A DNA stretch of 64,000 bases, from NCBI RefSeq assembly GCF_036885605.1, contig NZ_CP142523.1:3782001-3846000 (forward strand). Direction: 5' to 3'. The position numbers and the translations under genes were made by a program. Below the pieces are notes generated by a model. The model was given only the letters and a program-made list of their open reading frames with translations. It was not told where the DNA came from and made no database searches. Positions 53,501-62,112 of this stretch are shown here, piece after piece (position 1 is the first letter of the stretch; every line of letters starts with the position of its first letter). The stretch comes from Janthinobacterium sp. TB1-E2. Lineage in GTDB: Bacteria > Pseudomonadota > Gammaproteobacteria > Burkholderiales > Burkholderiaceae_D.

Positions 53501-56500
53501 ACCTGCGGCGCAGCCCTTGCCTGCGGCCGTATCCGGAACCAGATCGCATACATGGCGGGCAAGAACACCAAAGTCAGTACCGTGCCGGCAAACGTGCCGC
53601 CGATCAGGGTATAGGCCAAAGTACCCCAGAATACCGAATGGGTCAGCGGGATAAACGCCAGAATGGCCGCCAGCGCCGTGAGGATCACGGGACGCGCGCG
53701 CTGCACGGTCGCTTCCACCACGGCGTCGAACGGCGCCAGGCCGGCCGCCTCGTTCTGGTGGATCTGGCCGATCAGGATCAGGGTATTGCGCATCAAAATG
53801 CCCGACAGCGCGATCAGGCCGACCAGCGCATTGATGCCGAACGGCTGCTGGAACAGCAGCAAGGTAGGCACCACGCCGATCAGGCCCAATGGGCTGGTCA
53901 GGAACACCATCACCATCGCCGAGATCGAACGTACCTGCAGGATGATCATCAGCAAGGTCAATGCCAGCATGATGGGGAACAGCGGCAGCATGGCTTGCGT
54001 GGCCTTGGCCGATTCCTCGATGGAGCCGGCCTGCTCGATGCGGTAGCCGGCCGGCAGCTTGTCGATGACCGTTTGCAGCTGCGCCGTGATGGCGCCCGAG
54101 ACGTCGGGCGGCTGCATGCCGTCGGCGATGTCGCCGCGTACGGTAATCGTCGGCTGGCGGTCGCGCCGGCGCATCACCGGTTCTTCCGAGCGCACCTCGA
54201 CGCTGCCAACCTGCGACAGCGCGATGCGCTCGCCATTCGCGCCGGCTAGGGTCAGGTCGGCGATGCGCGCCGGGTCCAGCCGCACGTCGCCGGCCGCGCG
54301 CGCCACCACCTGCACCGTGCGGATATCTTCGCGCACGGCCGTAACGGGCACGCCGCTGAGCAGGAACTGCAGCTGCTGCGCCACCGCGGCCGACGTCAGG
54401 CCCATCGCCTGCAAGCGCTCCTGCTGCAGGCTGAAATGCAGGGTCGGCGTACGCGTGCCCCAGTCCGTATTCACGGTACGCATCAAGGGGCTGGCCTGCA
54501 TCACGGCTTGCACCTGGCCGGCGACGCCGCGCAACACCTCGGGATCGGGGCCGCTGACCCGGTAAGCGACGGGGAAAGGCGAGTAAGGGCCGAACACCAG
54601 TTGCGTGACGCGCACCCTGGCCTCGGGCGCCAGCCCGGCGGCGACGGCCACGCGCAAGCGCTGTTTCAACGCGTCGCGCGCCTGCTGGCTGTCGGTGCGC
54701 ACGACGATCTTGGCAAACGACGGGTCGAGCAATTCCGGTCCCATCGCCAGGTAAAAGCGCGGCGCGCCCTGGCCCACATAGGCCGTGACGATCTTCGCCT
54801 CGCTCTGGTGCGCCAGCCACGCTTCCACCTTGGCCGCCGCGCCGCTGGTCTGCCCGATCGCGCTGCCGTAGGGCAGCTGCACTTCGATCAGCACTTCAGG
54901 ACGGTCCGATATCGGGAAAAACTGCTTCTTGACGACGGCCATGCCCAGCACGGCCAGCACGAACAAGCCGATCACGGTGCAGAACACCAGCCATTTGCGG
55001 GCGATCACGCGCCCCAGCAGCCGGCGAAAACGGTGGTAGCGCGGCGTGTCGTACAGCGCATCATGGCCGCCGGCGACGTGTTTGAGTTCAGGCAGCAGCT
55101 TCACGCCCAGGTAGGGAGTGAACACCACCGCCACCACCCACGAGGCGATCAGGGCGATGCCGACGATCCAGAACATATTGCTCGTGTATTCGCCGGCGCT
55201 GGAGCGGGCAAAGCCGTTCGGCATGAAGCCCACGGCCGTGACCAGGGTGCCGGCCAGCATCGGCGCGGCCGTGTGGCTCCAGGCATAAGCGGAGGCGGCG
55301 ATGCGGCTGTAACCCTCTTCCATCTTCACGACCATCATTTCGATGGCGATGATCGCGTCATCCACCAGCAGGCCCAGGCCCAGGATCAATGAACCGAGGG
55401 TGATGCGGTCGAAGTTCTTGCCAGTGGCCGCCATCACGATGAACACCACGGCCAGGGTCAATGGCACGGCGGCAGCCACCACGATGCCGACCCGCCAGCC
55501 CATGCTGATAAAGCACACCAGCATCACCACCAGCAGCGCGGCGAGGAACTTGAGCATGAATTCGTCGACGGCCGCGCCGATATTGACTGCCTGGTCGGTG
55601 ACCTTGGCCAGGCTCATACCCAGCGGCATGGCGGCGCCGATGGCCGTCACTTCCCCGTCCAGCGCCTTGCCCAGATCCAGCCCGTTCCAGCCGTCGCGCA
55701 TGACCACGCCCAAGAGCAGCGCCGGTTCGCCGCCATTGCGCACCATGAAACTGGCCGGATCTTCCTGGCCACGGCGCACGGTGGCGATATCGGACAGGGC
55801 CAGGGTGCGCCCCTGCGACGCCACAGGTGTATCGCGGATCTTTTGCAACGCGTCGAGCGCGCCGTCGAGGCGGATGAATACCTGCGGCCCGCGCGTCTCG
55901 ACCGAGCCGGCCGGGCTCAAGGCATTCTGGCCGTTCAGCGCGGCGAACACGTCCTGCGCCCGCACGCCCAGGGTGGCCAGGCGCTCCTGCGAAAACTCCA
56001 CGTAGATGCGTTCGGCCTGCTCGCCGATGATATTGACCTTTTTCACGCCCGGCACGTGCAGCAGCCGCTGGCGCAGGGTTTCCGCCTCGCGCACCAGAAG
56101 GCGCTGCGGCTCGCCCTTGGCCTTCAGCGCATACAGGGCAAAGGTGACGTCGGCGTATTCGTCATTGATCATGGGGCCGATCACGCCGGCCGGCAAATTG
56201 GCCGCCTCGTCGCCGGCCTTCTTGCGCGCCTGGTAAAACTCGGCCTGCACCTGCTCGGGCGGCGTGCCGTCGAGCAGGGTCAGTGTCGTGAAGGCCAGGC
56301 CCGGCGTGGTATAGGTCTCGGCCCGTTCGTACCAGCGCAGCTCCTGCAGGCGCTTTTCGATCTTCTCGGCCACCTGGTCCTGCATTTCGCGCGCGCTGGC
56401 GCCGGGCCAAGCGGTGACGATAGTCATCACCTTGACCGTGAACGCAGGGTCTTCCGCGCGACCCAGCTTGAAGAACGACAGCAGACCGGCCAGCGAAATG

Positions 56501-56574
56501 AGACAGATCAGGAACAGGGTGACGGAACGTTCGCGCACGGCCAGCGCGGACAGGTTGAAGCCGGCCGCGCTCAT
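53497..56574 (-). CDS. RND-family efflux transporter permease
   Basis: A 1025-residue inner-membrane pump. Recognisable parts are the first membrane helix, IVTAWPGASAREMQDQVAEKIE, GLLVDDAIIAIEMM in the fourth-helix region with conserved acidic residues, GVIGPMINDEYADV and MRNTLILIGQIHQNE. It belongs to the drug or solvent RND group. The ATG overlaps the stop of the membrane-fusion gene (ATGA). The matching outer-membrane factor lies apart at 58475 on the other strand, under the same TetR regulator. Confidence 0.92.
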   Translation of the reverse strand: MSAAGFNLSALAVRERSVTLFLICLISLAGLLSFFKLGRAEDPAFTVKVMTIVTAWPGASAREMQDQVAEKIEKRLQELRWYERAETYTTPGLAFTTLTLLDGTPPEQVQAEFYQARKKAGDEAANLPAGVIGPMINDEYADVTFALYALKAKGEPQRLLVREAETLRQRLLHVPGVKKVNIIGEQAERIYVEFSQERLATLGVRAQDVFAALNGQNALSPAGSVETRGPQVFIRLDGALDALQKIRDTPVASQGRTLALSDIATVRRGQEDPASFMVRNGGEPALLLGVVMRDGWNGLDLGKALDGEVTAIGAAMPLGMSLAKVTDQAVNIGAAVDEFMLKFLAALLVVMLVCFISMGWRVGIVVAAAVPLTLAVVFIVMAATGKNFDRITLGSLILGLGLLVDDAIIAIEMMVVKMEEGYSRIAASAYAWSHTAAPMLAGTLVTAVGFMPNGFARSSAGEYTSNMFWIVGIALIASWVVAVVFTPYLGVKLLPELKHVAGGHDALYDTPRYHRFRRLLGRVIARKWLVFCTVIGLFVLAVLGMAVVKKQFFPISDRPEVLIEVQLPYGSAIGQTSGAAAKVEAWLAHQSEAKIVTAYVGQGAPRFYLAMGPELLDPSFAKIVVRTDSQQARDALKQRLRVAVAAGLAPEARVRVTQLVFGPYSPFPVAYRVSGPDPEVLRGVAGQVQAVMQASPLMRTVNTDWGTRTPTLHFSLQQERLQAMGLTSAAVAQQLQFLLSGVPVTAVREDIRTVQVVARAAGDVRLDPARIADLTLAGANGERIALSQVGSVEVRSEEPVMRRRDRQPTITVRGDIADGMQPPDVSGAITAQLQTVIDKLPAGYRIEQAGSIEESAKATQAMLPLFPIMLALTLLMIILQVRSISAMVMVFLTSPLGLIGVVPTLLLFQQPFGINALVGLIALSGILMRNTLILIGQIHQNEAAGLAPFDAVVEATVQRARPVILTALAAILAFIPLTHSVFWGTLAYTLIGGTFAGTVLTLVFLPAMYAIWFRIRPQARAAPQV

Positions 56575-57677
56575 GGACGCACTCCCGCGGCGGCGGCCAC
56601 TGGCACCTGTTCGACCCTGACCTGCTCGCCCTGGCGCAGCAGATGGGCGCCCAGCGCGACGATGCGTTCGCCCGCCTTCACGCCATCCACGTCGGCACCA
56701 TCCTCGTGCAGCCGCAGCAACCTGACGGGCCGCCAGCTGACCTGCGACGGCGCGCCGCCGATCACCCACACGCCCTGCCCCTTGCCCGCGTCATGCAGCG
56801 CCGCCAGCGGTACTTGCACGCTGGCGGCGCCAGCATGCGCGCCGGGCAGGCGTAAGGTGACGGTGGCACCCAACGGCGCGCTTGACAGCGCCGCGTCGAG
56901 CACATAGCGCGCCTCGAAAGTGCGCGTTTGCCGGTCCGCCGTCTGCGACAGTTGGCGCAAGGTGGCCGGCACGCCGGCACCCGGCCTGCCGAACAGGGTA
57001 GCCTGGCCCGTGGAGCCGAGCGCGGGACGCAAGGTTTCAGGCAGCTGGATCGCCGCTTCGCGCCGGCCGTCATGGGCCAGGCGCACCACCACCTGCCCGG
57101 CCGCGACCACCTGGCCCGGTTCGGCCAGGGTGTCCATCACGACGCCGTCGGCGTCGGCCAGCAGCACCGCGTACTGCAGCGCATTGCGCGCCACCCCGGC
57201 CTGGGCTTCGGACGCCTTGAGCTGGGCGGCGGCCGCGTCAGCCGCCGCCTTTACCTGGTCGTAGCTGGATGCCGAGATGGCGCCCGTGCCGCGCAAGTCG
57301 CGGTAGCGCGCTTCTTCATCCGCCGCCTGGCGCGCGCGGGCGCGGTCGGCGATGACTGTTTCGTGGCGCGCCTGCGCCAGCAGTTGCAAGTCGTCGGCGT
57401 CGAGGCGCATCAATGGCTGGCCACGGCGCACGGCCTGGCCGGCGTCGACCAGCCGTTCGCGCACCTTGCCGGCCACGCGAAAACCGAGATCGCTCTGCAC
57501 GCGCGGCGCGACCACGCCCGTGAAGCTGCGCGTGCCCGCCTCGGCGCCCTGCACCGTGACGGCGCGCACCAGCGGCGTGGCCGTGCGCGGATCGGCCTGC
57601 GCCTTGTCGGCGCAGGCGCTCAACACCAGGGGTAAAGTGGAAATGACAACAGATGAAGCGAGGCGGCGCCAGCGCAT
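56571..57677 (-). CDS. RND efflux membrane fusion protein (periplasmic adaptor)
   Basis: A 368-residue lipoprotein adaptor. The lipobox is LVLSACAD. The domains are a biotinyl-lipoyl-like region (GFRVAGKVRERLVDAGQAVRRGQPLMRLD), an alpha-helical hairpin, a beta-barrel and a C-terminal region (RIVALGAHLLRQGEQV). It bridges the RND pump to the outer-membrane factor. It is first gene of the mfp-rnd operon. A TetR-type operator (57721-57745) lies upstream, between it and the TetR gene. Confidence 0.92.
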   Translation of the reverse strand: MRWRRLASSVVISTLPLVLSACADKAQADPRTATPLVRAVTVQGAEAGTRSFTGVVAPRVQSDLGFRVAGKVRERLVDAGQAVRRGQPLMRLDADDLQLLAQARHETVIADRARARQAADEEARYRDLRGTGAISASSYDQVKAAADAAAAQLKASEAQAGVARNALQYAVLLADADGVVMDTLAEPGQVVAAGQVVVRLAHDGRREAAIQLPETLRPALGSTGQATLFGRPGAGVPATLRQLSQTADRQTRTFEARYVLDAALSSAPLGATVTLRLPGAHAGAASVQVPLAALHDAGKGQGVWVIGGAPSQVSWRPVRLLRLHEDGADVDGVKAGERIVALGAHLLRQGEQVRVEQVPVAAAAGVRP

Positions 57678-57720
57678 AGGAATTCCATGAATGAGTGATC
57701 AGAGCCCCCATTCTGGTACT

Positions 57721-57745
57721 AGTGACCAATTAAGTCAATCGTCAC
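57721..57745. promoter_or_regulatory. TetR-type operator upstream of the efflux operon
   Basis: AGTGACCAA-N11-GTCAC, with arms AGTGAC and GTCAC(T). The same 25-bp pattern occurs at 58419-58443 in front of the outer-membrane factor gene. Both flank the TetR gene, so they are its likely binding sites. Confidence 0.75.
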
Positions 57746-57760
57746 TTATCATTGAAGCGG

Positions 57761-58381
57761 CTATGGCGACAAACTGCGCAACACCAGACTGGACAGCTGC
57801 ACCACGGCCGTTTCGCTGCTGTCGACGCTGTGTTGCAGCAGCAAGGGATTGACGTAGGGGCGCATCACCAGGTAGATGGCGCTGGCCGTTTCGTCGAGCG
57901 GCGTCTTGCGTTCGAAGTCGCCCGTCTTGCGCCCCTGCTGCAAGATATCCTGCAGCAAGGCGCCCATCGCCAGCTCGTAGGCCTGCACGGCCGGCCAGCG
58001 TTCGGTGGCGGCCGATGCGGCGATGTCGTACAGCTTGCGGTCCTGGAAAAACAGCCGCAAGCTGGCCTCGACGCTGGCCTTGAACATGCGCCGCAGCTGC
58101 TCTGGCGGCCGCCCGGCCGCCGCGACAGCCGCCTTCACCTCGGTCTCGATCTGGTGCAGGCAGTTGCCGCAGATATGCTCGCCGATCGCTTGCTTCGATT
58201 CGAAGAACTTGTAGATATAGGCCTTGGAAAAGCCGATTGCCCTGGCCAGGTCGGAGACAGTCGTCTTTTCATAGCCGTAGCGGCTGAAGTAATCGGTGGC
58301 GGCGGCAACGATCTGGTCGCGCACGTCGTGGCCGGCGGGGCCGCGTGCTGGGCTGGGTGTGTCGGGTGTGGTGGAATTCAT
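57761..58381 (-). CDS. TetR-family repressor of the RND efflux system
   Basis: A 206-residue regulator. The helix-turn-helix (about 20-70: IVAAATDYFSRYGYEKTTVSDLARAIGFSKAYIYKFFESK, as YGYEKTTVSDLARAIG and KAYIYKFFES) is followed by a ligand-binding helical domain. It lies between mfp (same strand, downstream) and the divergent outer-membrane factor gene. The two identical-pattern operators suggest it represses both the RND operon and the outer-membrane factor, and its own gene. Confidence 0.9.
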   Translation of the reverse strand: MNSTTPDTPSPARGPAGHDVRDQIVAAATDYFSRYGYEKTTVSDLARAIGFSKAYIYKFFESKQAIGEHICGNCLHQIETEVKAAVAAAGRPPEQLRRMFKASVEASLRLFFQDRKLYDIAASAATERWPAVQAYELAMGALLQDILQQGRKTGDFERKTPLDETASAIYLVMRPYVNPLLLQHSVDSSETAVVQLSSLVLRSLSP

Positions 58382-58418
58382 GGCGACAGCTTAACGCGCC
58401 GCGCCGGAATGCACAATA

Positions 58419-58443
58419 AGTGACCAAAATGTATTATAGTCAC
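58419..58443. promoter_or_regulatory. TetR-type operator upstream of the outer-membrane factor
   Basis: AGTGACCAA-N11-GTCAC, with the same arms and spacing as the site at 57721-57745. It lies between the divergent TetR and outer-membrane factor genes, 32 nt before the latter. Confidence 0.75.
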
Positions 58444-58474
58444 ACATTATTCTCTTTTGAACTGGAAGACCACC

Positions 58475-59944
58475 ATGCCACTGCCACGCCTGCGCCTCCC
58501 CTGTCTGCTGATCGCTGCCGGCCTGGCCGCCACCGGCTGCACCGTCGGCAACGATTACCACCGGCCCGAGCTGCCGCAAGCGGCGCAATACCTGCACCAG
58601 GCGGCGCTCGGCGCGCGCCAGGACGCTGACTCTGCCGAACTGCGGCAGTGGTGGACGGCCTTCGGCGATCCGCGCCTGACCCGCCTGGTGACGGTGGCGC
58701 TGGCGCAAAACCTCGACCTGGCGCAAGCGCAGGCCAGGGTCAGCCAGGCGCGCGCGGCCATCGGTGCGGCCGACGCCGCGCTGCTGCCGTCGGCCAGCCT
58801 TGGCGGCCAGGCGGCGCGCGCCTACCAGTCCGTGCAAACGCCGCTGGGCCAAGTCTTGAACACCACGCCAGGCTATGAACGCGCCGGCAGCGCGCGCGAA
58901 TTGAACCTGCAAGCATCGTGGGAACTCGACCTGTTTGGCGGCCTGCGCCGCGAACGCGAAGCGGCGCGCGCCGATTACGCAGCCAGCGAAGCGGGATGGG
59001 CCGCCACGCGGCTGTCCGTAGCGGCGCAAACGGCCGACCTGTACCTGACGATCCAGGGGCTGCAGGCCCGGCTCGACCTGGCGCGCCGGCAGGTCGGCAC
59101 GGACGCGGCGCTGCTGGAACTGGCCACGCTGTTATATGACAAGGGATTGGCGAACGAGCCGGCGCTGCGGCAGGCCGAAGCGTCGCTGGCGCAGGCGCGC
59201 GCCGTCGTGCCCGGCCTGGACACGGCACGCGAAGTGGCGCTGCATGCGCTCGACGTCATGCTGGGCGCGGCGCCCGGCACTTATGGCGATGACATGGCAG
59301 CCGCCGGCGTGATGGCGCGCGCGCCGCGCATCACGGCCGGCGGCTCGCCGGGCGAACTGCTGCGGCGCCGGCCCGACCTGATCGCCGCCGAACGGCGCCT
59401 GGCCGCCGCCAGCGCGCGCACCGGCGCGGCCGTCGCCGAGTATTACCCGAAACTGAGCCTGGGCGCGCTGTTTGGCAGCGCCACGGCCGGCGGCGCCCTG
59501 TTCGGCAGCGGCTCCGGCCAGGCCGCCGGCATACTGGGCCTGCGCTGGCGCCTGTTCGATTTCGGCCGCATCGACGCGCAGATCGAAGCTTCCCGTGGCC
59601 AGGAAGCCGAACTGCTGGCGGCCTACCGGCTCGCGGCGCTGCACGCCGCCGAAGACGTGGAAAACGCCGGCTCGGCCCTGCTGCGCCACGAAGAACAGGC
59701 CAGCTTGCTGGCGCAAGGCGTGCATGCGCTAGAGCGCGCCCGCGCCGCCGCGCTGGCCGCCTACGAGAAAGGTGTGGTCAGCCGCCTTGACGTGCTGCAG
59801 GCCGACTCCCGGCTGCTGCGCGCAGCGGACGCACGCGAACAGGCGCAAACGGCATCGGCGCGCGCTGCCGTCGCCACCTACCGGGCGCTGGGCGGCGGCT
59901 GGCAGACGCCGCAGGCGGGGACGGAGGCAGTGGCAGCCCGGTAA
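58475..59944 (+). CDS. RND efflux outer-membrane factor (NodT family)
   Basis: A 489-residue outer-membrane lipoprotein channel of the TolC/NodT type. The lipobox is LAATGCTV. WWTAFGDPRLTRLV, a proline-rich turn and repeated AIGAADAALLPS and GLANEPALRQAEASLAQAR helices are typical. GGAAG precedes the ATG at 58475; a TTG at 58457 is less likely. It completes the tripartite pump encoded on the opposite strand and is probably derepressed with it. Confidence 0.92.
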   Translation: MPLPRLRLPCLLIAAGLAATGCTVGNDYHRPELPQAAQYLHQAALGARQDADSAELRQWWTAFGDPRLTRLVTVALAQNLDLAQAQARVSQARAAIGAADAALLPSASLGGQAARAYQSVQTPLGQVLNTTPGYERAGSARELNLQASWELDLFGGLRREREAARADYAASEAGWAATRLSVAAQTADLYLTIQGLQARLDLARRQVGTDAALLELATLLYDKGLANEPALRQAEASLAQARAVVPGLDTAREVALHALDVMLGAAPGTYGDDMAAAGVMARAPRITAGGSPGELLRRRPDLIAAERRLAAASARTGAAVAEYYPKLSLGALFGSATAGGALFGSGSGQAAGILGLRWRLFDFGRIDAQIEASRGQEAELLAAYRLAALHAAEDVENAGSALLRHEEQASLLAQGVHALERARAAALAAYEKGVVSRLDVLQADSRLLRAADAREQAQTASARAAVATYRALGGGWQTPQAGTEAVAAR

Positions 59945-59969
59945 ATGCCGATGGCGGCCATGCCATTAT

Positions 59970-60003
59970 TGTTCCACCGCTGCCTGGCGCGGGCGGTGGA
60001 ACA
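59970..60003 (+). terminator. Terminator-like hairpin after the outer-membrane factor gene
   Basis: TGTTCCACCGC and GCGGTGGAACA are a perfect 11-bp stem with a 12-nt loop. A TTTT follows after ten bases, so it may end the transcript. Confidence 0.65.
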
Positions 60004-60054
60004 GCATTGCCTTTTGAGTAAGTTTTCCGCATACTCGTACGCCCTACCTTTCCA

Positions 60055-60522
60055 ATGCCTTTGAACATGACCATCAGCCTGCGCCCCGTCACGGCCGACA
60101 ATTTCGACATCATCAGCGAACTGCCCCTGCTGCCCCAGCAGCGCGACTATCTGGCCAGCAACGACTATTCGATCGCGCAGGCCAGCTTTTACCCCGCCAC
60201 CATGCATACGCGCGCCGTGTATTGCCTCGAGGAGGTGATCGGTTTCCTGATGTTCGTCTCGCCTGACGACGACGATCCGCCCGGCCACTATCAGATCTGG
60301 CGCTTCATGGTCGACCACCGGCGCCAGGGACAAGGCCATGGGAGGGCTGCGCTCGCCCTGGCGCTGGCGGAAATCCGCGCCCGACCGGATGCGCGCAGCA
60401 TCGAGATTTGCTACAAGCCGGGCAATGCCAACGCTCAAAAATTCTATGCCAGCATGGGCTTCGTGGAAAAAGGCATGGATGCCGATGGCAACGACATGCT
60501 GGCAGTCATCGAACTGGCTTAA
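60055..60522 (+). CDS. GNAT-family N-acetyltransferase (BltD-like)
   Basis: A 155-residue GNAT. RRQGQGHGRAALALALAE is the acetyl-CoA loop and NANAQKFYASMGFVEKG the C-terminal strand. It shares LRPV, QRDY/FAS and the loop with the gene at 8947-9405, so the two are paralogues. ATG 60055 and 60067 are both possible and neither has a clear site. Its stop overlaps the convergent HxlR gene by 4 nt. Confidence 0.85.
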   Translation: MPLNMTISLRPVTADNFDIISELPLLPQQRDYLASNDYSIAQASFYPATMHTRAVYCLEEVIGFLMFVSPDDDDPPGHYQIWRFMVDHRRQGQGHGRAALALALAEIRARPDARSIEICYKPGNANAQKFYASMGFVEKGMDADGNDMLAVIELA

Positions 60523-61007
60523 CTGTCCTGCGCTGCGTTCGCATCGACCCTGGCATCGAACGCCAGCCGCGCCGCATCGATGGCGTCGCGGTGGCCATGC
60601 GCCCAGGCGCCCAGCGCGCTGATGGGGACTAATAGCGAGCGGCCCAGGTCCGTCAGGGCGTAGTCGACGCGCGGCGGCACGGTGGGAAACACGGTGCGCG
60701 TCACGAGGCCATCGCGCTCGAGCCCGCGCAGGGTCAACGTCAGCATGCGCTGCGAAATGCCGCCGATCAGGCGGCGCATCTCGTTGAAGCGCTTGGTGCC
60801 ATTGCCCAGCAAGATCACCACCATCACGCTCCATTTGTCGCCCACGCGCGTGAGGATGTCCGTGATCGGGCGGCAGGAAGCGGCCACGCCCGCATGGCCG
60901 CCCTCGTCGCGCATGCGCCGCTCCAGTTCCGCCCCTTGCGCGGCGGCGTCGCCAATAGTCACATCCGTGTGCCCCAGTGTGGAAAAAGTGCCTTCTTGCG
61001 CGTTCAT
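60519..61007 (-). CDS. HxlR-family regulator of azoR
   Basis: A 162-residue winged-helix regulator. The core is CRPITDILTRVGDKWSVMVVILLGNG, RRLIGGISQRMLTLTLRGLERDGLV and VPPRVDYALTDLGR. A Cys in ASCRPI is at the position used for redox sensing by related proteins. It starts at ATG 61007 and is divergent from azoR, 69 nt away. The pair is a common arrangement for quinone or azo-compound response. Confidence 0.88.
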   Translation of the reverse strand: MNAQEGTFSTLGHTDVTIGDAAAQGAELERRMRDEGGHAGVAASCRPITDILTRVGDKWSVMVVILLGNGTKRFNEMRRLIGGISQRMLTLTLRGLERDGLVTRTVFPTVPPRVDYALTDLGRSLLVPISALGAWAHGHRDAIDAARLAFDARVDANAAQDS

Positions 61008-61076
61008 TTGATAGTCACTATATTTACCTCGGTTACAAAAACATACCACCCGATCATACCACCCAAGAAGGCCCAT

Positions 61077-61649
61077 ATGAACATCCTGCATATCGATTCG
61101 AGCATCCTCGGCGAGCATTCCATCAGCCGCCAGTTGTCCGCCGCCATCGCCGCCCGCCTGCAAGCGGCCGCGCCTGGCGCCACCGTCCACTACCGCGACC
61201 TGGCTGCGCAACCGTTGCCGCAATTTACGGCCGCGCCCAGCGACACCGACGGCGCGGCGCTGGTCGGCGCGCTCGAGCAAGTGCTGGCCGCCGACGTCAT
61301 CGTCATCGGCGCGCCCATGTACAACTTCGCCATCCCCAGCCAGCTCAAGTCGTGGCTCGACGCGCTGGCCGTGCCAGGCAAGACCTTCCAGTACGGCGCC
61401 AACGGTCCCGAAGGTTTGCTGGGCAGCAAGCGCGTGATCATCGCCTCGACGCGCGGCGGCTACTACGGCGCCGACACGCCGATGGCCAGCCTGGAACACC
61501 AGGAAAGCCATCTGCGCGCCTTCCTCGGTTTCCTCGGCATCACGCAGATCGAGATCGTGCGCGCCGAAGGCGTCAAGGTCAGCGACGCAGCCAGGGCGCA
61601 TGCATTGACGGGCGCTTTCGAGCAGATCGGCGCGCTGCAAGCGGCCTGA
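61077..61649 (+). CDS. azoR: FMN-dependent NADH-azoreductase
   Basis: A 190-residue flavodoxin-fold azoreductase. The opening NILHIDSSILGEHSISRQL binds the FMN phosphate; APMYNFAIPSQLKSWLD and TRGGYYG are family blocks. It reduces azo compounds and quinones with NADH. The ATG follows a short leader; GAAGG lies nearby. The divergent HxlR gene probably represses it. Confidence 0.93.
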   Translation: MNILHIDSSILGEHSISRQLSAAIAARLQAAAPGATVHYRDLAAQPLPQFTAAPSDTDGAALVGALEQVLAADVIVIGAPMYNFAIPSQLKSWLDALAVPGKTFQYGANGPEGLLGSKRVIIASTRGGYYGADTPMASLEHQESHLRAFLGFLGITQIEIVRAEGVKVSDAARAHALTGAFEQIGALQAA

Positions 61650-61658
61650 TGAGTGCCA

Positions 61659-61686
61659 ACTGCGCCGCACGCCGGTGCGGCGCAGT
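61659..61686. terminator. Hairpin between azoR and the ABM gene
   Basis: ACTGCGCCGCAC, a GCCG loop and GTGCGGCGCAGT form a perfect 12-bp stem right after the azoR stop. No U-run follows, so termination is uncertain. Confidence 0.55.
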
Positions 61687-61755
61687 CCATGGTGGCCAAC
61701 CGGCAAGGAAGCGCCAGATGCGCTAAGCTGCGGAACCCCAACCACAAGGACCACC

Positions 61756-62043
61756 ATGACCCTGATCATCGTCGCCACCATCGATGCCCAAGCCCAACAT
61801 ATCGACGCCGTGCGCGCCGCCCTGGAATCCGTCGTAGCACCGAGCCGCGCGGAAAGCGCCTGCCTGCGCTACGAACTGCACCTCGACAACAAGATTCCCA
61901 CGCGCTTCATCATGCTGGAAGAATGGACCGACAAGGCAGGCCACACGGCGCATGAAGCGACGCCGCACTTCAAGACGCTGGTCGCCGCCGTGGGCGACAA
62001 GGTCGTCAAGATCGACATCGCGGAATTGAGCAAGCTGAAGTAA
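61756..62043 (+). CDS. ABM-domain (antibiotic biosynthesis monooxygenase-like) protein
   Basis: A 95-residue protein. LIIVATIDAQAQHIDAV, ALESVVAPSRAESACLRYELHLD and EEWTDKAGHTAHEATPHF fit the ABM dimeric alpha-beta barrel family, such as YgiN. These act as quinol monooxygenases or bind reactive small molecules. AAGGA lies 5-6 nt before the ATG. Its position next to azoR supports a role in quinone or redox stress. Confidence 0.85.
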   Translation: MTLIIVATIDAQAQHIDAVRAALESVVAPSRAESACLRYELHLDNKIPTRFIMLEEWTDKAGHTAHEATPHFKTLVAAVGDKVVKIDIAELSKLK

Positions 62044-62081
62044 GGCCGGCGCGCCGCGCTAGCGCGTGGCCGTATTAGAAA

Positions 62082-62104
62082 GTTGCCATCTATAATGTGG
62101 CAAC
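62082..62104 (+). promoter_or_regulatory. Palindromic operator covering the -10 of the exported-protein gene
   Basis: GTTGCCA (62082-62088) and TGGCAAC (62098-62104) are perfect inverted repeats with a 9-nt spacer that contains a consensus TATAAT (62091-62096). A repressor bound here would block the promoter. No -35 was found. Confidence 0.55.
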
Positions 62105-62112
62105 TTTTCTTT

